Below, piece by piece: positions 1-11,826 of a stretch of DNA of 64,000 nucleotides. The DNA comes from Bactericera cockerelli (lineage: Eukaryota > Arthropoda > Insecta > Hemiptera > Triozidae), in NCBI GenBank assembly GCA_024516035.1, contig CM044959.1, positions 9,925,665 to 9,989,664 of the forward strand, written 5' to 3'. The number at the start of each line of letters is the position of its first letter. Position 1 is the first letter of the stretch. Made by a program: the position numbers and the translations under genes. The notes under the pieces are model-generated. The model was not told where the DNA came from. It worked only from the letters and a program-made list of their open reading frames with translations, and made no database searches.

Positions 1-474
1 GTATTCAACGTGCCATCGACCCTGCAATTAGGATTTTTCTTTAAAGAAGTATAATTCATGTTTTTTTTTAATATAAAATACTTGTCCCACACTGAGAAAA
101 AAATTATCCTGGACATTCATCCTTGAAAAAATGTTAAAATATAAGGATGATAGATACTTAAATTAATATATTACTCACTTCATTATTACAATGTAACAAT
201 ATAACTTGTATCGTTGTCTTAGTGTGCAAGGACAAAAATAATCTTTTCTTAAAGTAATCCCGATTCCATCCTCGTTTAAGGATAACTTACTACCTAACAA
301 GGATGTCATTTTTCTCAGTGCAGGGACCGTCCTTCCGGAAGAGAACCGAGGATGCAAGAAGCATTAGGATTATCAGGATGTCTATAAATGCTCTAATGTC
401 CCCATCATAAAAAAATATCAGCATTTTTCTTCTTCTTTCTCTTCTTGTAAATACATAAATATCAAAAATAAAAC

Positions 475-590
475 CGACCTCAGGAGCTTGATCAATAACT
501 TGTAAACTGGAGGTCAGGGGTTCGAGTACGAAGTTCGGTAAAAATGTGAGTTTTAGTAATTGTGACGTCACGACAAGTGACTAACACAAA
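475..590 (+). mobile_element. Family D SINE (left arm)
   Basis: CTTGTAAACTGGAGGTCAGG, GTTCGAG and the CGACAAGTGACTAACACAAA tail. Mirrored at 49385-49515. Confidence 0.7.
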
Positions 591-2093
591 TTCAATGTGA
601 CAACTTTTAAAAACACATCAATAATAATAAAAAATGCTTTTCCAAACATCATTTTTTTTAAACCATTTCTCATGTATTTCACATTTCAATATCACTAACA
701 TGTGGAAGCAAGGCCGTCACCGTTAAGAAGTAAGAATGAGACATGTCCCTGATAAGGTAAGTGAATTTACATTATTCTGTGCCTGTACATTTTTCAAACT
801 CTAATTTAAATTTCTTTTGAATATGCAAATAAATAAATAGGCATACGAAAATAGAGCAAGCAATGTGTTATTTCATTTTCAATAGATTTCTTTAGATGTG
901 TGATTATCTGCATCTTTGGACGGGCCATTACGTTCTCTATCGATATTATAGACCAATGCAAGTAGGATTATCAGGATGACTGGCTGTCTATAAGACTTGC
1001 TCTAATGCCCCCATCATAAAAAAAAAATTAGTATTTTTTTCCTTCAACTTCTTCTCTTTCTTCTTTAAATTCGACATCAGCACATGTCTGCTTTTTGGAG
1101 CTGGAGAAACAACTTTCGATGCAATATTTGCAACGAATCTATACTGTCTCGCCGAGATCATTTTGTAGCCCCTTCTACAATGAACTGTGCTACCAGATTA
1201 CATGTTGTGAATTTTTCTTGAGCTTTTATCACCTGATTTCTTTTCTTTTATTTCAGAATCGGAATCCACACTTATGATTTTCATCCACGCAAGTAAAATA
1301 ACAAGAAAATCTCATCTCAAGAACATGGACCATTAGTTGAAAATTTGAAAAATGTATTAAGAACTGGAATCCTAAGTACAGCGATCTGATCTAAGTGAAT
1401 ACCAACTTTGCAGTTGGCAGCTACCAAATATTTAAAATAATTTAACTTAAAAAGTCACCATAAATTAATTTATTAGCATATAAATTAGTTTTTAATTTTG
1501 CAAGAAAATGTAAGTACACATGTATGCTATCATTCAATTTCACATATTGGTCAAACATTTTACGGCAGAGGGAAATAGTAGTTCCCTAGTTAGCACTTAA
1601 AAATAATACAGTGAAAAGGTACTAAGTTTCTAAATATAGTACAGTAAATATGTACCAAGTTTCTGAAAGACGGTCTAAGGTTTTTTTTGACTATAAGTAG
1701 TAGGTACTGCCTCATAATGCTGGCGTATTAAAAAAATTAAACCAATGGAAGAAGTGATAAGTTATGGACCTGGTAATTTTACATGTTGGCTGTTTATTGA
1801 CGTACTAGTACATAAAAAGGGTTCTGTGAGTAAAAAAAACTCTACCTGTTTTCGTCCTATTTTCATGTGATGGTGGTAGGTTCACTTAGAATATTTTCTG
1901 GGCTCTTCCCCTGTCTTATAAGGCCTTACATAGAGTGCTTACTGTTTATTGATAACTGATAATATTTCATTAAAATAGGAATTTGTTGGAACACCAGATG
2001 GTACTCTTTGAATCAATCTAATCTTGCTATAACTGTACCGAAGTATTAATTCCATTTTTGTTTTCTCTGTTTCAGATAAAATCAGGCTCAAAA

Positions 2094-4010
2094 TTCTACG
2101 TCGTACCACAAATCAAGAAGTTTATTCTACACATCAAGTTCAAAATTCTTCGTCCATAGCAAATTCTTCGTTCAATATCAAATTCTTCGTCCACACCAAA
2201 TTCTTCATCAAATACCAAATTCTTCGTCCATTACAAATTTTTCGTCCAATTTCAAATTCTTCGTTCATTATCAAAATCTTCGTCCATACTAAATTCTTCA
2301 GTTACAAATTCTACGTCTATACCAAATTCTTCGTCCATTACAAATTCTTCATACATTATCAAATTCTTCGTTCAATATCAAATTCTACGTCCACACCAAA
2401 TTCTTCATCAAATACCAAATTCTTCGTCCATTACAAATTTTTCGTCCAATTTCAAATTCTTCGTTCATTATCAAAATCTTCGTCCATACTAAATTCTTCA
2501 GTTACAAATTCTACGTCTATACCAAATTCCTCGTCCAATACCAAATTCTTCGTCCATTACAAATTCTTCGTCCATTACAAATTCTTCATACATTATCAAA
2601 TTCTTCAGTTACAAATTCTCCGTCTATACCAAATTCTTCGTCCAATACCAAATTCTTCGTCCAATACCAAATTCTTCGTCCAATACCAAATTCTTCGTCC
2701 AATACCAAATTCTTCGTCCAATACCAAATTCTTCGTCCAATACCAAATTTTTCGCCCATTACAAATTCTTCGTCCATTACAAATTCTTCAGTTACAAATT
2801 CTTCGTGATTACAAATTCTTCGTCCATTACAAATTCTTCATACATTATCAAATTCTACGTCCATACCAAATTATTCAGTTACAAATTCTCCGTCTATACC
2901 AAATTCTTCGTCCAATAAAAAATTCTTCGTCCAATACCAAATTCTTCGTCCAATACCAAATTCTTCGTCCAATACCAAATTTTTCGCCCATTACAAATTC
3001 TTCGTCCATTACAAATTCTTCGTCCAATACCAAATTTTTCGTTCATTATCAAAATCTTCGTCCATACCAAATTCTTCAGTTAGAAATTCTTCGTCCATTA
3101 CAAATTCTTCGTTCAATACCAAATTTTTCGTTCAATACCAAATTCTTCGTCCATTACCAAATTATTCGTTCATTACAAATTCTTCGTTCAATATCAAATT
3201 CTGCAGTTACAAATTCTTCGTCTAATACCAAATTCTTCGTCCATTACAAATTCTTCGTCCATTACAAATTCTTCGTTCATTATCAAATTATTCGTCCAAT
3301 ATCAAATTCTTCGTTCATTATCAAATTATTCGTCCAATATCAAATTCTTCGTACATTATCAAATTTTTCGTCCATACCAAATTATTCAGTTACAAATTCT
3401 CCGTCTATACCAAATTCCTCGTCCAATACCAAATTCTTCGTCCATTACAAATTCTTCGTCCATTACAAATTCTTCGTCCATTACAAATTCTTCATACATT
3501 ATCAAATTCTGCGTTCAATATCAAATTCTTCAGTTACAAATTCTTCGTCTATTACCAAATTCTCCGTCTATACTAAATTCTTCGTCCAATACCAAATTCT
3601 TCGTCCGTTACAAATTCTTCGTCCATACCAAATTTTTCAGTTACAAATTCTTCGTCATTACAAATTCTTCGTCATTACAAATTCTTCGTCCAATATCAAA
3701 TTCTTCGTACATTATCAAATTTTTCGTCCATACCAAATTATTCAGTTACAAATTCTCTGTCTATACCAAATTCTTCGTCCAATACCAAATTCTTCGTCCA
3801 TTATAAATTCTTCGTCCATTACAAATTCTTCGTCCATACCAAATTATTCAGTTACAAATTCTTCGTTCATTACAAAATCTTCGTCCAATATCAAATTCTT
3901 CAGTTACAAATTCTTCTTCCAAAACAAAATTATTCACCTATAAAAATTCTTCGTCCATTACCAAATTCTTCGTTCGATACAAATCGTCGTTCCAAATTCT
4001 TCGTCTTTCA
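2094..4010 (+). repeat. 18-19-bp satellite array (left arm)
   Basis: About a hundred diverged units of the type (T/A)CCAAATTCTTCGTCCA. Period alternates between 18 and 19, so no frame is maintained and the open frames here are not genes. The array is bounded on the left by a splice-acceptor-like TCTGTTTCAG and on the right by 61-bp units. Confidence 0.9.
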
Positions 4011-4044
4011 AAATTGTCCGTTCCAGTACCAATCAAATGTCATA

Positions 4045-4290
4045 CAAGTTCAAAATTCTACAGATCAAGTTCAAAATTCTACGTTCCAGCACACATCAAG
4101 AAGTCACACAAGTTCAAAATTCTACAGATCAAGTTCAAAATTCTACGTTCCAGCACACATCAAGAAGTCACACAAGTTCAAAATTCTACAGATCAAGTTC
4201 AAAATTCTACGTTCGCCCACATCAAGAAGTTACACAAGTTCAAAAGTCTACAGATCAAGTTCAAAATTCTACGTTCCAGCACACAGAAAA
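4045..4290 (+). repeat. About 61-bp tandem units (left arm)
   Basis: Four copies of a unit built from AGTTCAAAATTCTAC repeated twice and CACATCAAGAAG. The block ends in AAATTAAAG followed by GTAAGAG, a good donor-like sequence kept in both arms. Confidence 0.85.
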
Positions 4291-4804
4291 AAATTAAAGG
4301 TAAGAGAGCTACTAGTGTATTTTCTTATGGTGACTTTTTAAACTTTTTCAAGTTATATATGTTGATAATAAATAATTAGCATCATAATATCAGATCGTTG
4401 TGTTTTAGGATTTCCTTTCTCAGAACTTCATTTTTCAAATTTGTAAAAATGTATGCACAATTCTAAAAACTTATAATAAAACAATCAAACTATATTTTTT
4501 GATGAGTTTTTATTTGAAATATCTTTCTGTATGTCTCATGATATACATCTCCTTTAAATTTCTGAAGTGTTTTACTGTCCTCAAGTGTTTTAAGCCATAG
4601 TATAGTAGTGCTTTATTTAGACTGTCGGCTCGAGACGGGAAGTCAGTCCCATTACGCTAACAGTTGATGCTATGGTTACGTATAGAGTCCATACTAAAGT
4701 AGGTACGCTTGTCTATGTACACAAGTAAATTATGAAATGGTGAAGATGCCCTAGGGCTCAGCATTATCTCCACCCTGAAAATGATTAAATTTCTTGGTAC
4801 TTAA

Positions 4805-5010
4805 TATAATAATAAAATTCTTTAGTGAAAGGTGAGGTTAAATGCTGAAAGCATTTTCTACCACCTAACCTTCAGAGTCTTATTATTATGTGGTCACAAA
4901 CTTAAATTATAACGAAAAATTCATAAAATGGGTGGGATTCGAACCAACGTATCCCTACGCTACCTGGATTACTAGACTAGCGCATTGACCACTTGACTAA
5001 CAGTGGACGG
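4805..5010 (-). mobile_element. Family B SINE (left arm)
   Basis: tRNA-like head reversed (GGATTCGAACCAACG) and tail GGTGGTAGAAAATGCTTTGA reversed. Mirrored at 45676-45860. Confidence 0.8.
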
Positions 5011-5143
5011 ATTGTAGTACACACGAAATTTCGTACTATCCACAAAAAATGTGTAGAGGCTCTTGCTTTAGCACAAACAATACAAACTAAAGCAAAAGTA
5101 GTACACGTTAAATCATAGGTATAAATAGATTAAAAAATATACA

Positions 5144-6790
5144 GGGTGTCCCACCAAACTTGGACACCTCAAATTACTCGGCCCCTGAAAGAGTTTTTGA
5201 AAGAAAAAAAAATCCTAGGGTACATGGTCTAATTATGCGGTTTCAGTCATGAATTTTTTTTTATACAGGGTGGATCAAAAGTCAGAAATTGAGGTGTCAA
5301 CTTTCGATTTTTAAATGGATCGAACTGAATTTTATTTGATAATTTTACTTCTAAATGGTTCCTGAGTACTTTTTTAAACAAACATTTTACATACAGGGTG
5401 ATTTTTTTTTGACCAATTTTTTTTCAAAATCTCGAATAACTCAAGTTTGTTTAATTTTTTCGATAACAAGAATACAGAGTGTTTGTGTACTGAAAACACG
5501 CACTTTCAATTGGCATCAAATTTTTTTATACAGGGTGGTTCACAAGTGAAATAATGACTTGATTTTTTTTTTAAAACTGAGTTTTTTTAATTTTTTACTT
5601 GAGATTAATAATTCTAACCTAATTTTACACATTTTTTGTTAGTCATATCGAAAAACAAAACTAAAGTGTTGTACAGGGTGAGACATAATTTTTTTGTGAC
5701 ACCCTGTATATGGGCAGTCAAAGAGACGTAAAATTAAATATAAAAACTAAATGTGCAAGAAAAACTTCGATTTTTAATTATATAAAAAAAGTTATGGTGT
5801 TTTAACTAATATTGTCACATGGACCACCCTGTAGATATTTTCTTAAAACATCATATGGGTAGCCGAAATTGTCTAAAATTCAACGAGGAGTCCAAATCTG
5901 AAAGAAAAAAATGAATTCAAAAAGCCATTTTTAATTTTGTGTCTACTTTTTATTTCTAGTTTTAAAATCATTCAGTGTGTACACCAAATTGAAAATGGCT
6001 TCAAAATTCGTGTTTTTTACTTGTTTTTCCCCACGATTCGAAGTCTTCGTTGAATTTTATACAACCTCGAGTACCCACATGATAGTTTAAGAGAATATCT
6101 ACAGGGTGGTCCATGCGACAATATTAGTTAAAACACCATAACTTTTTGATATCATTAAAAATCAAAGTTTTTCTTGCACATTTAGTTTTTATGTTTAATT
6201 TTACGTCTCTTTGACTGCCCATATACAGGGTGTCACAAAAAAATTATGTCTCACCCTGTACAACACTTTAGTTTTGTTTTTCGATATGACTAACAAAAAA
6301 TGTGTAAAAGTAGGTTAGAATTGTTAATCCTAAATAAAAAATTAAAAAAACTCAGTTTTAAAAAAAATCAAGTCATTATTTCACTTGTGAACCACCCTGT
6401 ATAAAAAAAATTGATGCCAATTGAAAGTGCGTGATTTCATTACACAAACACTCTCTATTCTTGTTATCGAAAAAATTAAACAAACTTGAGTTATTCGAGA
6501 TTTAGAAAAAAAATTGGTCGAAAAAAAACCACCCTGTATGTAAAATTTTTGTTTAAAAAAGTACTCAGGAACCATTTAGAAGTAAAATTATCAAATAAAA
6601 TTCAGGTCGATCCAATTAAAAATCGAAAGTTGACACCTCAATTTCTGACTTTTGAACCACACTGTATAAAAAAAATTCATAACTGAAACCGCATAATTAG
6701 ACCATGTACCCTAGGTTTTTTTATTTTTCAAAAACTCTTTCAGGGGCCGAGTAATTTGAGGTGTCCAAGTTTGGTGGGACACCCTGTATA
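5144..6790. mobile_element. 1.65-kb near-perfect palindromic element with CAGGGTGTCCC ends
   Basis: The two halves mirror each other from the TA-CAGGGTGTCCCACC end to a loop of about 36 bp at 5943-5978. Inside each half the motif TACAGGGTG recurs about every 120-150 bp (near 5145, 5270, 5393, 5530, 5677), as if built by repeated end duplication. The flanking TA fits a Tc1/mariner-type target. No transposase is present. The right arm lacks it at the equivalent site (about 45535). Confidence 0.75.
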
Positions 6791-7384
6791 CAGGGTGTAA
6801 CAGACTAAATGTAAAATCTCTTAAGGGGTGGTAGTATAGATCATTTCCAATCATGAATGTTCTATAACACTTTTGATTTAACTCAGTGGTTCTCGAGATA
6901 TTATTTTTTTGAATTATTTTTACAAGTCCCCTGCCGCCCGACAAAGAATGGCATCTAACTCCATTAATACAATAGATTTAATTTTTTCCATAAGATAACA
7001 ATATTTCACTATTATTTAGGCTAAATTTATCCTTAAAAAGTGCACATGTACTGAAAAAAATCAGCAGCAGTGGAAAATTTATCGCGAACATGAAAGCCAC
7101 CTGAAACTTCAGCCGCCATTTTCTCAAAATACTGCCCACATAAAGTATTGGTTTCATTTGTGTAAAAACTTGCTTGAAGTCTTACCTTTAAGAAAATATA
7201 ACACACTTGATATAAAATTTTCATTTTTAATTGAAACCAAGGAAATGAAAAAAAAAAGTCAGTCAGTACTACTAACTGTACCTACCAGGCTACCATCCTG
7301 ATTTTACCTAGGGAACAATTTTTTTTTTTGAATTTGACAAATTATGGTTGCCATTTATTTTCCAACGGCCCAAAAGGTTAGCCT

Positions 7385-7520
7385 TAGTAGATTGATTGAT
7401 AAGTCGGCGGACTCTTAACTTGGAGGTCACTGGTTCGAGTCTCAAGTATGGCAAATATTTAGTAAGGCGAGTTAGAGCTTTTGTGACACAACGATCGTGA
7501 TTAATTGACCTCAATATTTT
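7385..7520 (+). mobile_element. Family D SINE within the second palindromic element
   Basis: Head GATAAGTCGGCGGACTCTTA and GGTTCGAGTCTC; mirrored in part at 8105-8170. Confidence 0.65.
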
Positions 7521-7554
7521 AGTATGTATGTATGGTTTTATTTGTGGTGAAGCA

Positions 7555-7815
7555 CAAGGCCTCTTCACAATTTTTGTGGGTAGCGCAGCATTACTAAGAG
7601 CCTCCTTTACTTTTCGAATTATTCTATTACATTAGTTTCTTTTTACTCTTGTAATGCCGCCACTGGTCGTTACTCATACAACTTACTACTCATTTTTCCT
7701 CACGAGTGGACCCCGAACATCGAAGTACAGAGCAGAAAAGTTCCTGTCCCGCTGGGGATCGAACCCAGGTCACCATGCGTGCAACGCCTAGCGCGCTAAC
7801 TCACTCTGCTACAGT
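7555..7815 (-). mobile_element. Family E SINE within the second palindromic element
   Basis: CCTCACGAGTGGACCCCGAA, GATCGAACCCAGGTCACC and CTCACTCTGCTACAGTGAC. Confidence 0.75.
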
Positions 7816-9623
7816 GACTACTAATTGACCTTAATATTTTAGTATTCCATGTGTTTTATTAAAATTCGGTACCTACTAACATAATAATTTGTACTTCTAT
7901 GTACCAACCTATGAATGTTCAGTATTTACCGTACCACCATTACCTGTGGGTGTTAACTATGTAGGTACATTGTTATGTTTCATTTCATTCAAACCATTTT
8001 ATCATTGAGACCCTTTCCCTCTTATGAACAAATGAACAATTACGATTAATATTGATTTCTGAAGCACCACGGCTAAGTATCATACATGGATACGTACATA
8101 CTAATTTGCCACACTTGAGACTCGAACCAGTGACCTCCAAGTTAAGAGTCTACTGAGACAAACCTTTTGGGCCGTTAGAAAGGAAATGACAACCATAATT
8201 TGTCATTTGAAGAAAAAAATTAGTTCCCTAGGTAATGTAGGATCGTAGCCTAGTAGGTACACTGGTACAGTTATAGTAGTACTGACTGACTTTTTTTTAA
8301 TTTCTCTTGGTTTCAATAAAAAATAAAAAAAATTATATCAAGTGTGTTATATTTTCTAAAAGGTAAGACTTCAAGCAAGTTTTTACACAAATAAAACCAA
8401 TACTTTATGTGGGCAGTATTTTGAGAAAATGGCGGCTGAAGTTTCAGGTGGCTTTCATGTTCGCGATAAATTTTCCGCTGCTGCTGATTTTTTTCAGTAC
8501 GTGTGCATTTTTTTAAAGAATAAATCTAGTCTAAATAATAGTGAAATTTTGTTATCTTATGGAAAAAGTTAAATCTATTGCCTCATCTATTGTATTCATG
8601 GAGTTAGATGCCATTCTTTGTCGGGCGGCAGGGGACTTGTAAAAATAATTCAAAAAAATAATATCTCGAGAACCACTGAGTTAAATCAAAAGTGTTATAG
8701 AACATTTATGATTGGAAATGATCTATACTACCACCCCTTAAGAGATTTTACATTTAGTCTGTTACACCCTGTATTAAGCGTGTAAATAAATGTATGTCGA
8801 AGATTGAGAAGCATATACGTGGATGCAATTTAGTTTGTTTCATTTCCATGAAGAAATCCTGAAAACTGCTAAATCTACCTTCTAGGACCTCTCAAAGTGT
8901 CAAAAAAAATGTCATTTTGCTCTAACTCTTACACTAGGTACTTAAACTATTGAAATTATAGTTTCAGTTTAAACAGAAAAGCGAGAAGTTGTACTAGATG
9001 TACATGAATATCAAGACATACCTGGACAGCTGTTTCGAGCTTATTTGCTCTCATCAGCAGGTAATAGTTCTGATCATTCATGCCATCAACTAATCTCTCT
9101 ATTTAAATCACCCCTCTATTTTTATCGATTCCACAGTTTCATATTGATGCTGTTTGATTTTCAAAGTGTTTTGAATTTTTTTAATGTAGTAGGTCTAGTT
9201 GAACCCCGTGCAGACGGCCCTGAAAACGTTATCAATAACTATGGGAATCAAATAGGATTGATAAAATCATAAAGTTATGTAATTATCACACTAAACGTTT
9301 AAATTAGCTTCATTGGTTTAAGAGTTCGAGCAAAATAACAGCTTTTTTTCATTTTGAGGTGGAAAATGATTTTTTTTTTGTTTAGAGTTTTTGAAAACCT
9401 CAGCAACACGCTGAATTGGAACACTATCAATTATTGTTAATTTATTTTTTAACTGTAATTTTGTATCTAATTTATTCCAAATAAAGGTTAATATGTATAT
9501 TATATTTGTATTGGTTCAGGAGGTGGTGAATATGGTGATGGAGGTAACGGGTGAGAAAAGATCAATTTCTTTCCTTCGCTAAAGGATAAGTGTCATCATA
9601 CAGAAGGGGAATGCAGCCAGTGT

Positions 9624-9660
9624 CATGGGCACAGTTCCAGTACTTGGAACTGTGCCCATG
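9624..9660. repeat. 16-bp perfect hairpin
   Basis: CATGGGCACAGTTCCA (9624-9639), 5-base loop, exact mirror at 9645-9660. It lies in a segment of about 330 bp absent from the right arm. Confidence 0.9.
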
Positions 9661-9759
9661 AGTGAAGTTTTTTATTTATAAAATTTTAATGTTATTATTT
9701 TAATAAAAAAAGAAAATTATATATTTATTTATTTATTTACATGTATTTACGCCATGAAG

Positions 9760-9880
9760 GAACAGCAGGATTTTTTAGATTACAGCAGCTACTACTGTAG
9801 ACGCTTGTGGTCTGTCTACTAGCTTGCCCATCCCTGAAGTCACAGCAATCTCTTCCACCCAACTCTTAGTTTCCATCATC
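9760..9880 (-). mobile_element. Family F-like tail fused to a LINE-type 3' end (left arm)
   Basis: ACGCTTGTGGTCTGTCTACT joins CAGCAATCTCTTCCACCCAA, the latter also at 25950 and 56300. Mirrored at 44285-44410. Confidence 0.6.
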
Positions 9881-10075
9881 ATAGGGTTGCGTCATCGTGA
9901 ACGATGGTACCCAGACAGTGGAGGAATGACTCAGCACTTCTACCACTGTCTTTACAAGGAGGCTAATAATTGACAAGGGCCCCCAGAACCAAGCCAATGC
10001 TGGTCTACTCCCTGTTTATAGTCCCCCAGCCAGACTACTGGTCTACTCCCTGTTTATAGTCCCCCAGCTAGACTG
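9875..10075 (+). repeat. Leader plus two 38-bp repeats (left arm)
   Basis: A leader of about 115 bp (GGGTTGCGTCATCGTGAACG ... CCCCCAGAACCAAG) is followed by CTGGTCTACTCCCTGTTTAT + AGTCCCCCAGCCAGACTA units. The same leader-plus-units structure is found at 35118-35475. Confidence 0.82.
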
Positions 10076-10257
10076 ATCAATATACGTAGGATTTAAACTA
10101 TAACTTTCTCATTCAATTTCACAGTGCTAATCACTGGAAACTGTTCTATTTTTTATGAATAAAAAGTGCATGAAACGTTCGATATTTGTTTCAAAATAAA
10201 AAGACTTTGTTGTTACCAAACTCAGATGCCTTTGAGATATGCAAGTTGTAATTAGTC

Positions 10258-10331
10258 CCCCAGGCTCCCTGTTTATAGTCCCCCAGCCAGACTACTGGTC
10301 TACTCCCTGCTTATAGTCCCCCAGCCAGACT
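10258..10331 (+). repeat. 38-bp repeats abutting the exon 4 donor (left arm)
   Basis: Two further units end about 15 bp outside the exon 4 copy. The right arm has no such block near 44073. Confidence 0.8.
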
Positions 10332-10345
10332 TTTAGTTTACTTAC

Positions 10346-10532
10346 CTGTAAATTGTTGTTGGTGTCGAAGGTGCTGGCTCGGAAGCGCCCCTCAAGGGTG
10401 GCGAAGGGCACCGCCCCCCCAGTGAGGGGCGAGATGTCAGAGTACTCGGAGGTGCAGAAGATCCGGGTGTCGGAGTCATTGGCCTTGCCCGAGTTGTCAT
10501 CGGGCAGCCCATAGGTGTCGCGACACGAGCCG
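10346..10532 (-). CDS. LanB2: Second copy of LanB2 exon 4, antisense, in the left arm
   Basis: An intact 187-bp copy of exon 4 with CTCAG acceptor and GTAAGT donor preserved. The translation is identical to 43886-44072. The eight base differences (in codons for Pro, Arg, Ile, Tyr, Ser, Pro, Leu and Gln) are all silent. A block of 38-bp repeats ends about 15 bp beyond the donor, which the other copy lacks. With the exon at 11597-11714 it forms a correctly ordered two-exon piece on the minus strand. It is probably the alternative haplotype rather than a second gene. Confidence 0.9.
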
Positions 10533-10794
10533 CTGAGGAGAGAGCAGGAGGGCGAGGGTTCGAGTCCGGTTTTTTTTTCAACAATATTCCATTTATTTAC
10601 ATAATATTTTTTACAATAGTAAAATAATAGAATGGTATACCTGTCTTCAATGTTAAAACCTGTGAATAAGGCTGGGAGTGTGGATTTCTCCCGATGTCTA
10701 CTGTCGATTTTCTTTTTCTTTTTTGAGGTTTAGATTCGGAGCCCAAAACCCAAAATCTATATGATACAAGTGTTTATTTATATTTTAAGATGGT

Positions 10795-11078
10795 GTTATG
10801 CAGGCTTTTTTATTTCATAACCATGAAACAGGAGCTACTGTGTTGTAGCTTGCCCATCCCGTAGTATGATTTATGAATCCCCTCTGATGGGCGAGATGCT
10901 ACACAATAATTCCCATTTAGGTACTGGTCAACACGAGCCCACCGGAAGGTATCCCTTATACAAAGACCTGTAACCAAATTTAGAATACAAATTTTCTGTC
11001 GGCTTGGGGGATCGAACACGGGACCTTTCGCATGGCAAGTGAGCACTCAAACACTGAGCTAATCAGGCGCTTTGAGCT
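10795..11078 (-). mobile_element. Family F SINE in intron 3 (left arm)
   Basis: Starts TTTTTTATTTCATAACCATG and ends in the tRNA-like head (GGGATCGAACACGGGACC ... GAGCTAATC reversed). Confidence 0.78.
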
Positions 11079-11305
11079 AATTAATTTGTTTTTTTATTCT
11101 GTAGTAACCAGTTATACAAAGGCACTTCTCCCAAGCGTCAAATAGCTTCTAAGAGCTTTGAAAGTCTTCTAAGACTTATGAGAGCCTTCTAATGGCCGAA
11201 CTCTGAATCAGGATTAGATTTAATCTAAGTGGACATGGGCATTATCCCTGAAGACTCGTTCTAGTGGGAATAAAAAAAACGCACTATATTTTGTCCTAAT
11301 CGCTA

Positions 11306-11586
11306 GAATAATAATTTATACTGCCCGATTAGGACTCTGAAGTCCCATTATTCCAGCAGTAAGTCCAAGATGTATTATTATGTGGTAAAAACCTCAAATA
11401 GGAGGATAGCTTGTCATGTCTTAGAAGCCAAATAAAAATGGCTTCGGATGGGTCCTCTGTATACAAATAAAAATATGAAAAATAAAACAAATTATTTATT
11501 ATTATGTCCCGATTGGGTTCTAACCCACGACCTCTCGAATCTCTGGAGTGCCGCCTGCCTTTACCACTGAGCTACCGGTATGGAGA
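11306..11586 (-). mobile_element. Family A SINE (left arm, intron 3)
   Basis: tRNA-like head with GAGCTACCGG (A box reversed), body CCCATTATTCCAGCAGTAAG, and an extra internal segment of about 80 bp also found at 43130-43200 and 20095-20165. Confidence 0.75.
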
Positions 11587-11596
11587 CAAATATTAC

Positions 11597-11714
11597 CTGT
11601 AGAACTGGAAGGGAGCCCATGAGCTGTTCTCGTAGGTTTTCTTGTAGATGGCGAAACTTTCAGGACGGGGAGACCAGAAGAGGAGACGCACGAACGTCAC
11701 ATCGAAAGCCTTGC
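11597..11714 (-). CDS. LanB2: Second copy of LanB2 exon 3, antisense, in the left arm
   Basis: The 118 bases are identical to 42914-43031, with the same TTCCCCAG acceptor and GTAATA donor. The intron to the exon 4 copy is 1064 bp, against 854 bp in the right arm; the difference comes from SINE content. Exons 1 and 2 have no copy because the left contig stops at the N gap inside the equivalent of intron 2. Confidence 0.9.
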
Positions 11715-11826
11715 CTGGGGAACAGAATAGATATTGGTCTGCTATAGAATGCATCATTATTATACAATTCATACATCGCATGGTTAATAAAAGGTTGGGT
11801 TAGGTTCGGTTAGGTCCGGTTTGGTT

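Larger units (their letters stand above)
6789..8774. mobile_element. 2-kb element with about 670-bp inverted repeats and CAGGGTGTAACAG ends
   Basis: It abuts the previous palindrome and shares the TATA between them. Left repeat about 6789-7460, right about 8105-8774, both ending in CAGGGTGTAACAG next to TA. A family D SINE lies in the arms and a family E SINE in the loop (7555-7815). The short open frames in the arms mirror each other and are not convincing as genes. Confidence 0.72.

Noticed and set aside
2100..4010. CRISPR-like array of short repeats
   Set aside because: Units are contiguous with no unique spacers, and the host is a eukaryote.
7033..7224. Small gene (63 residues) in the second palindromic element
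   Set aside because: Its mirror in the other inverted repeat is equally open over part of the length; no known domain, so it is part of the repeat.
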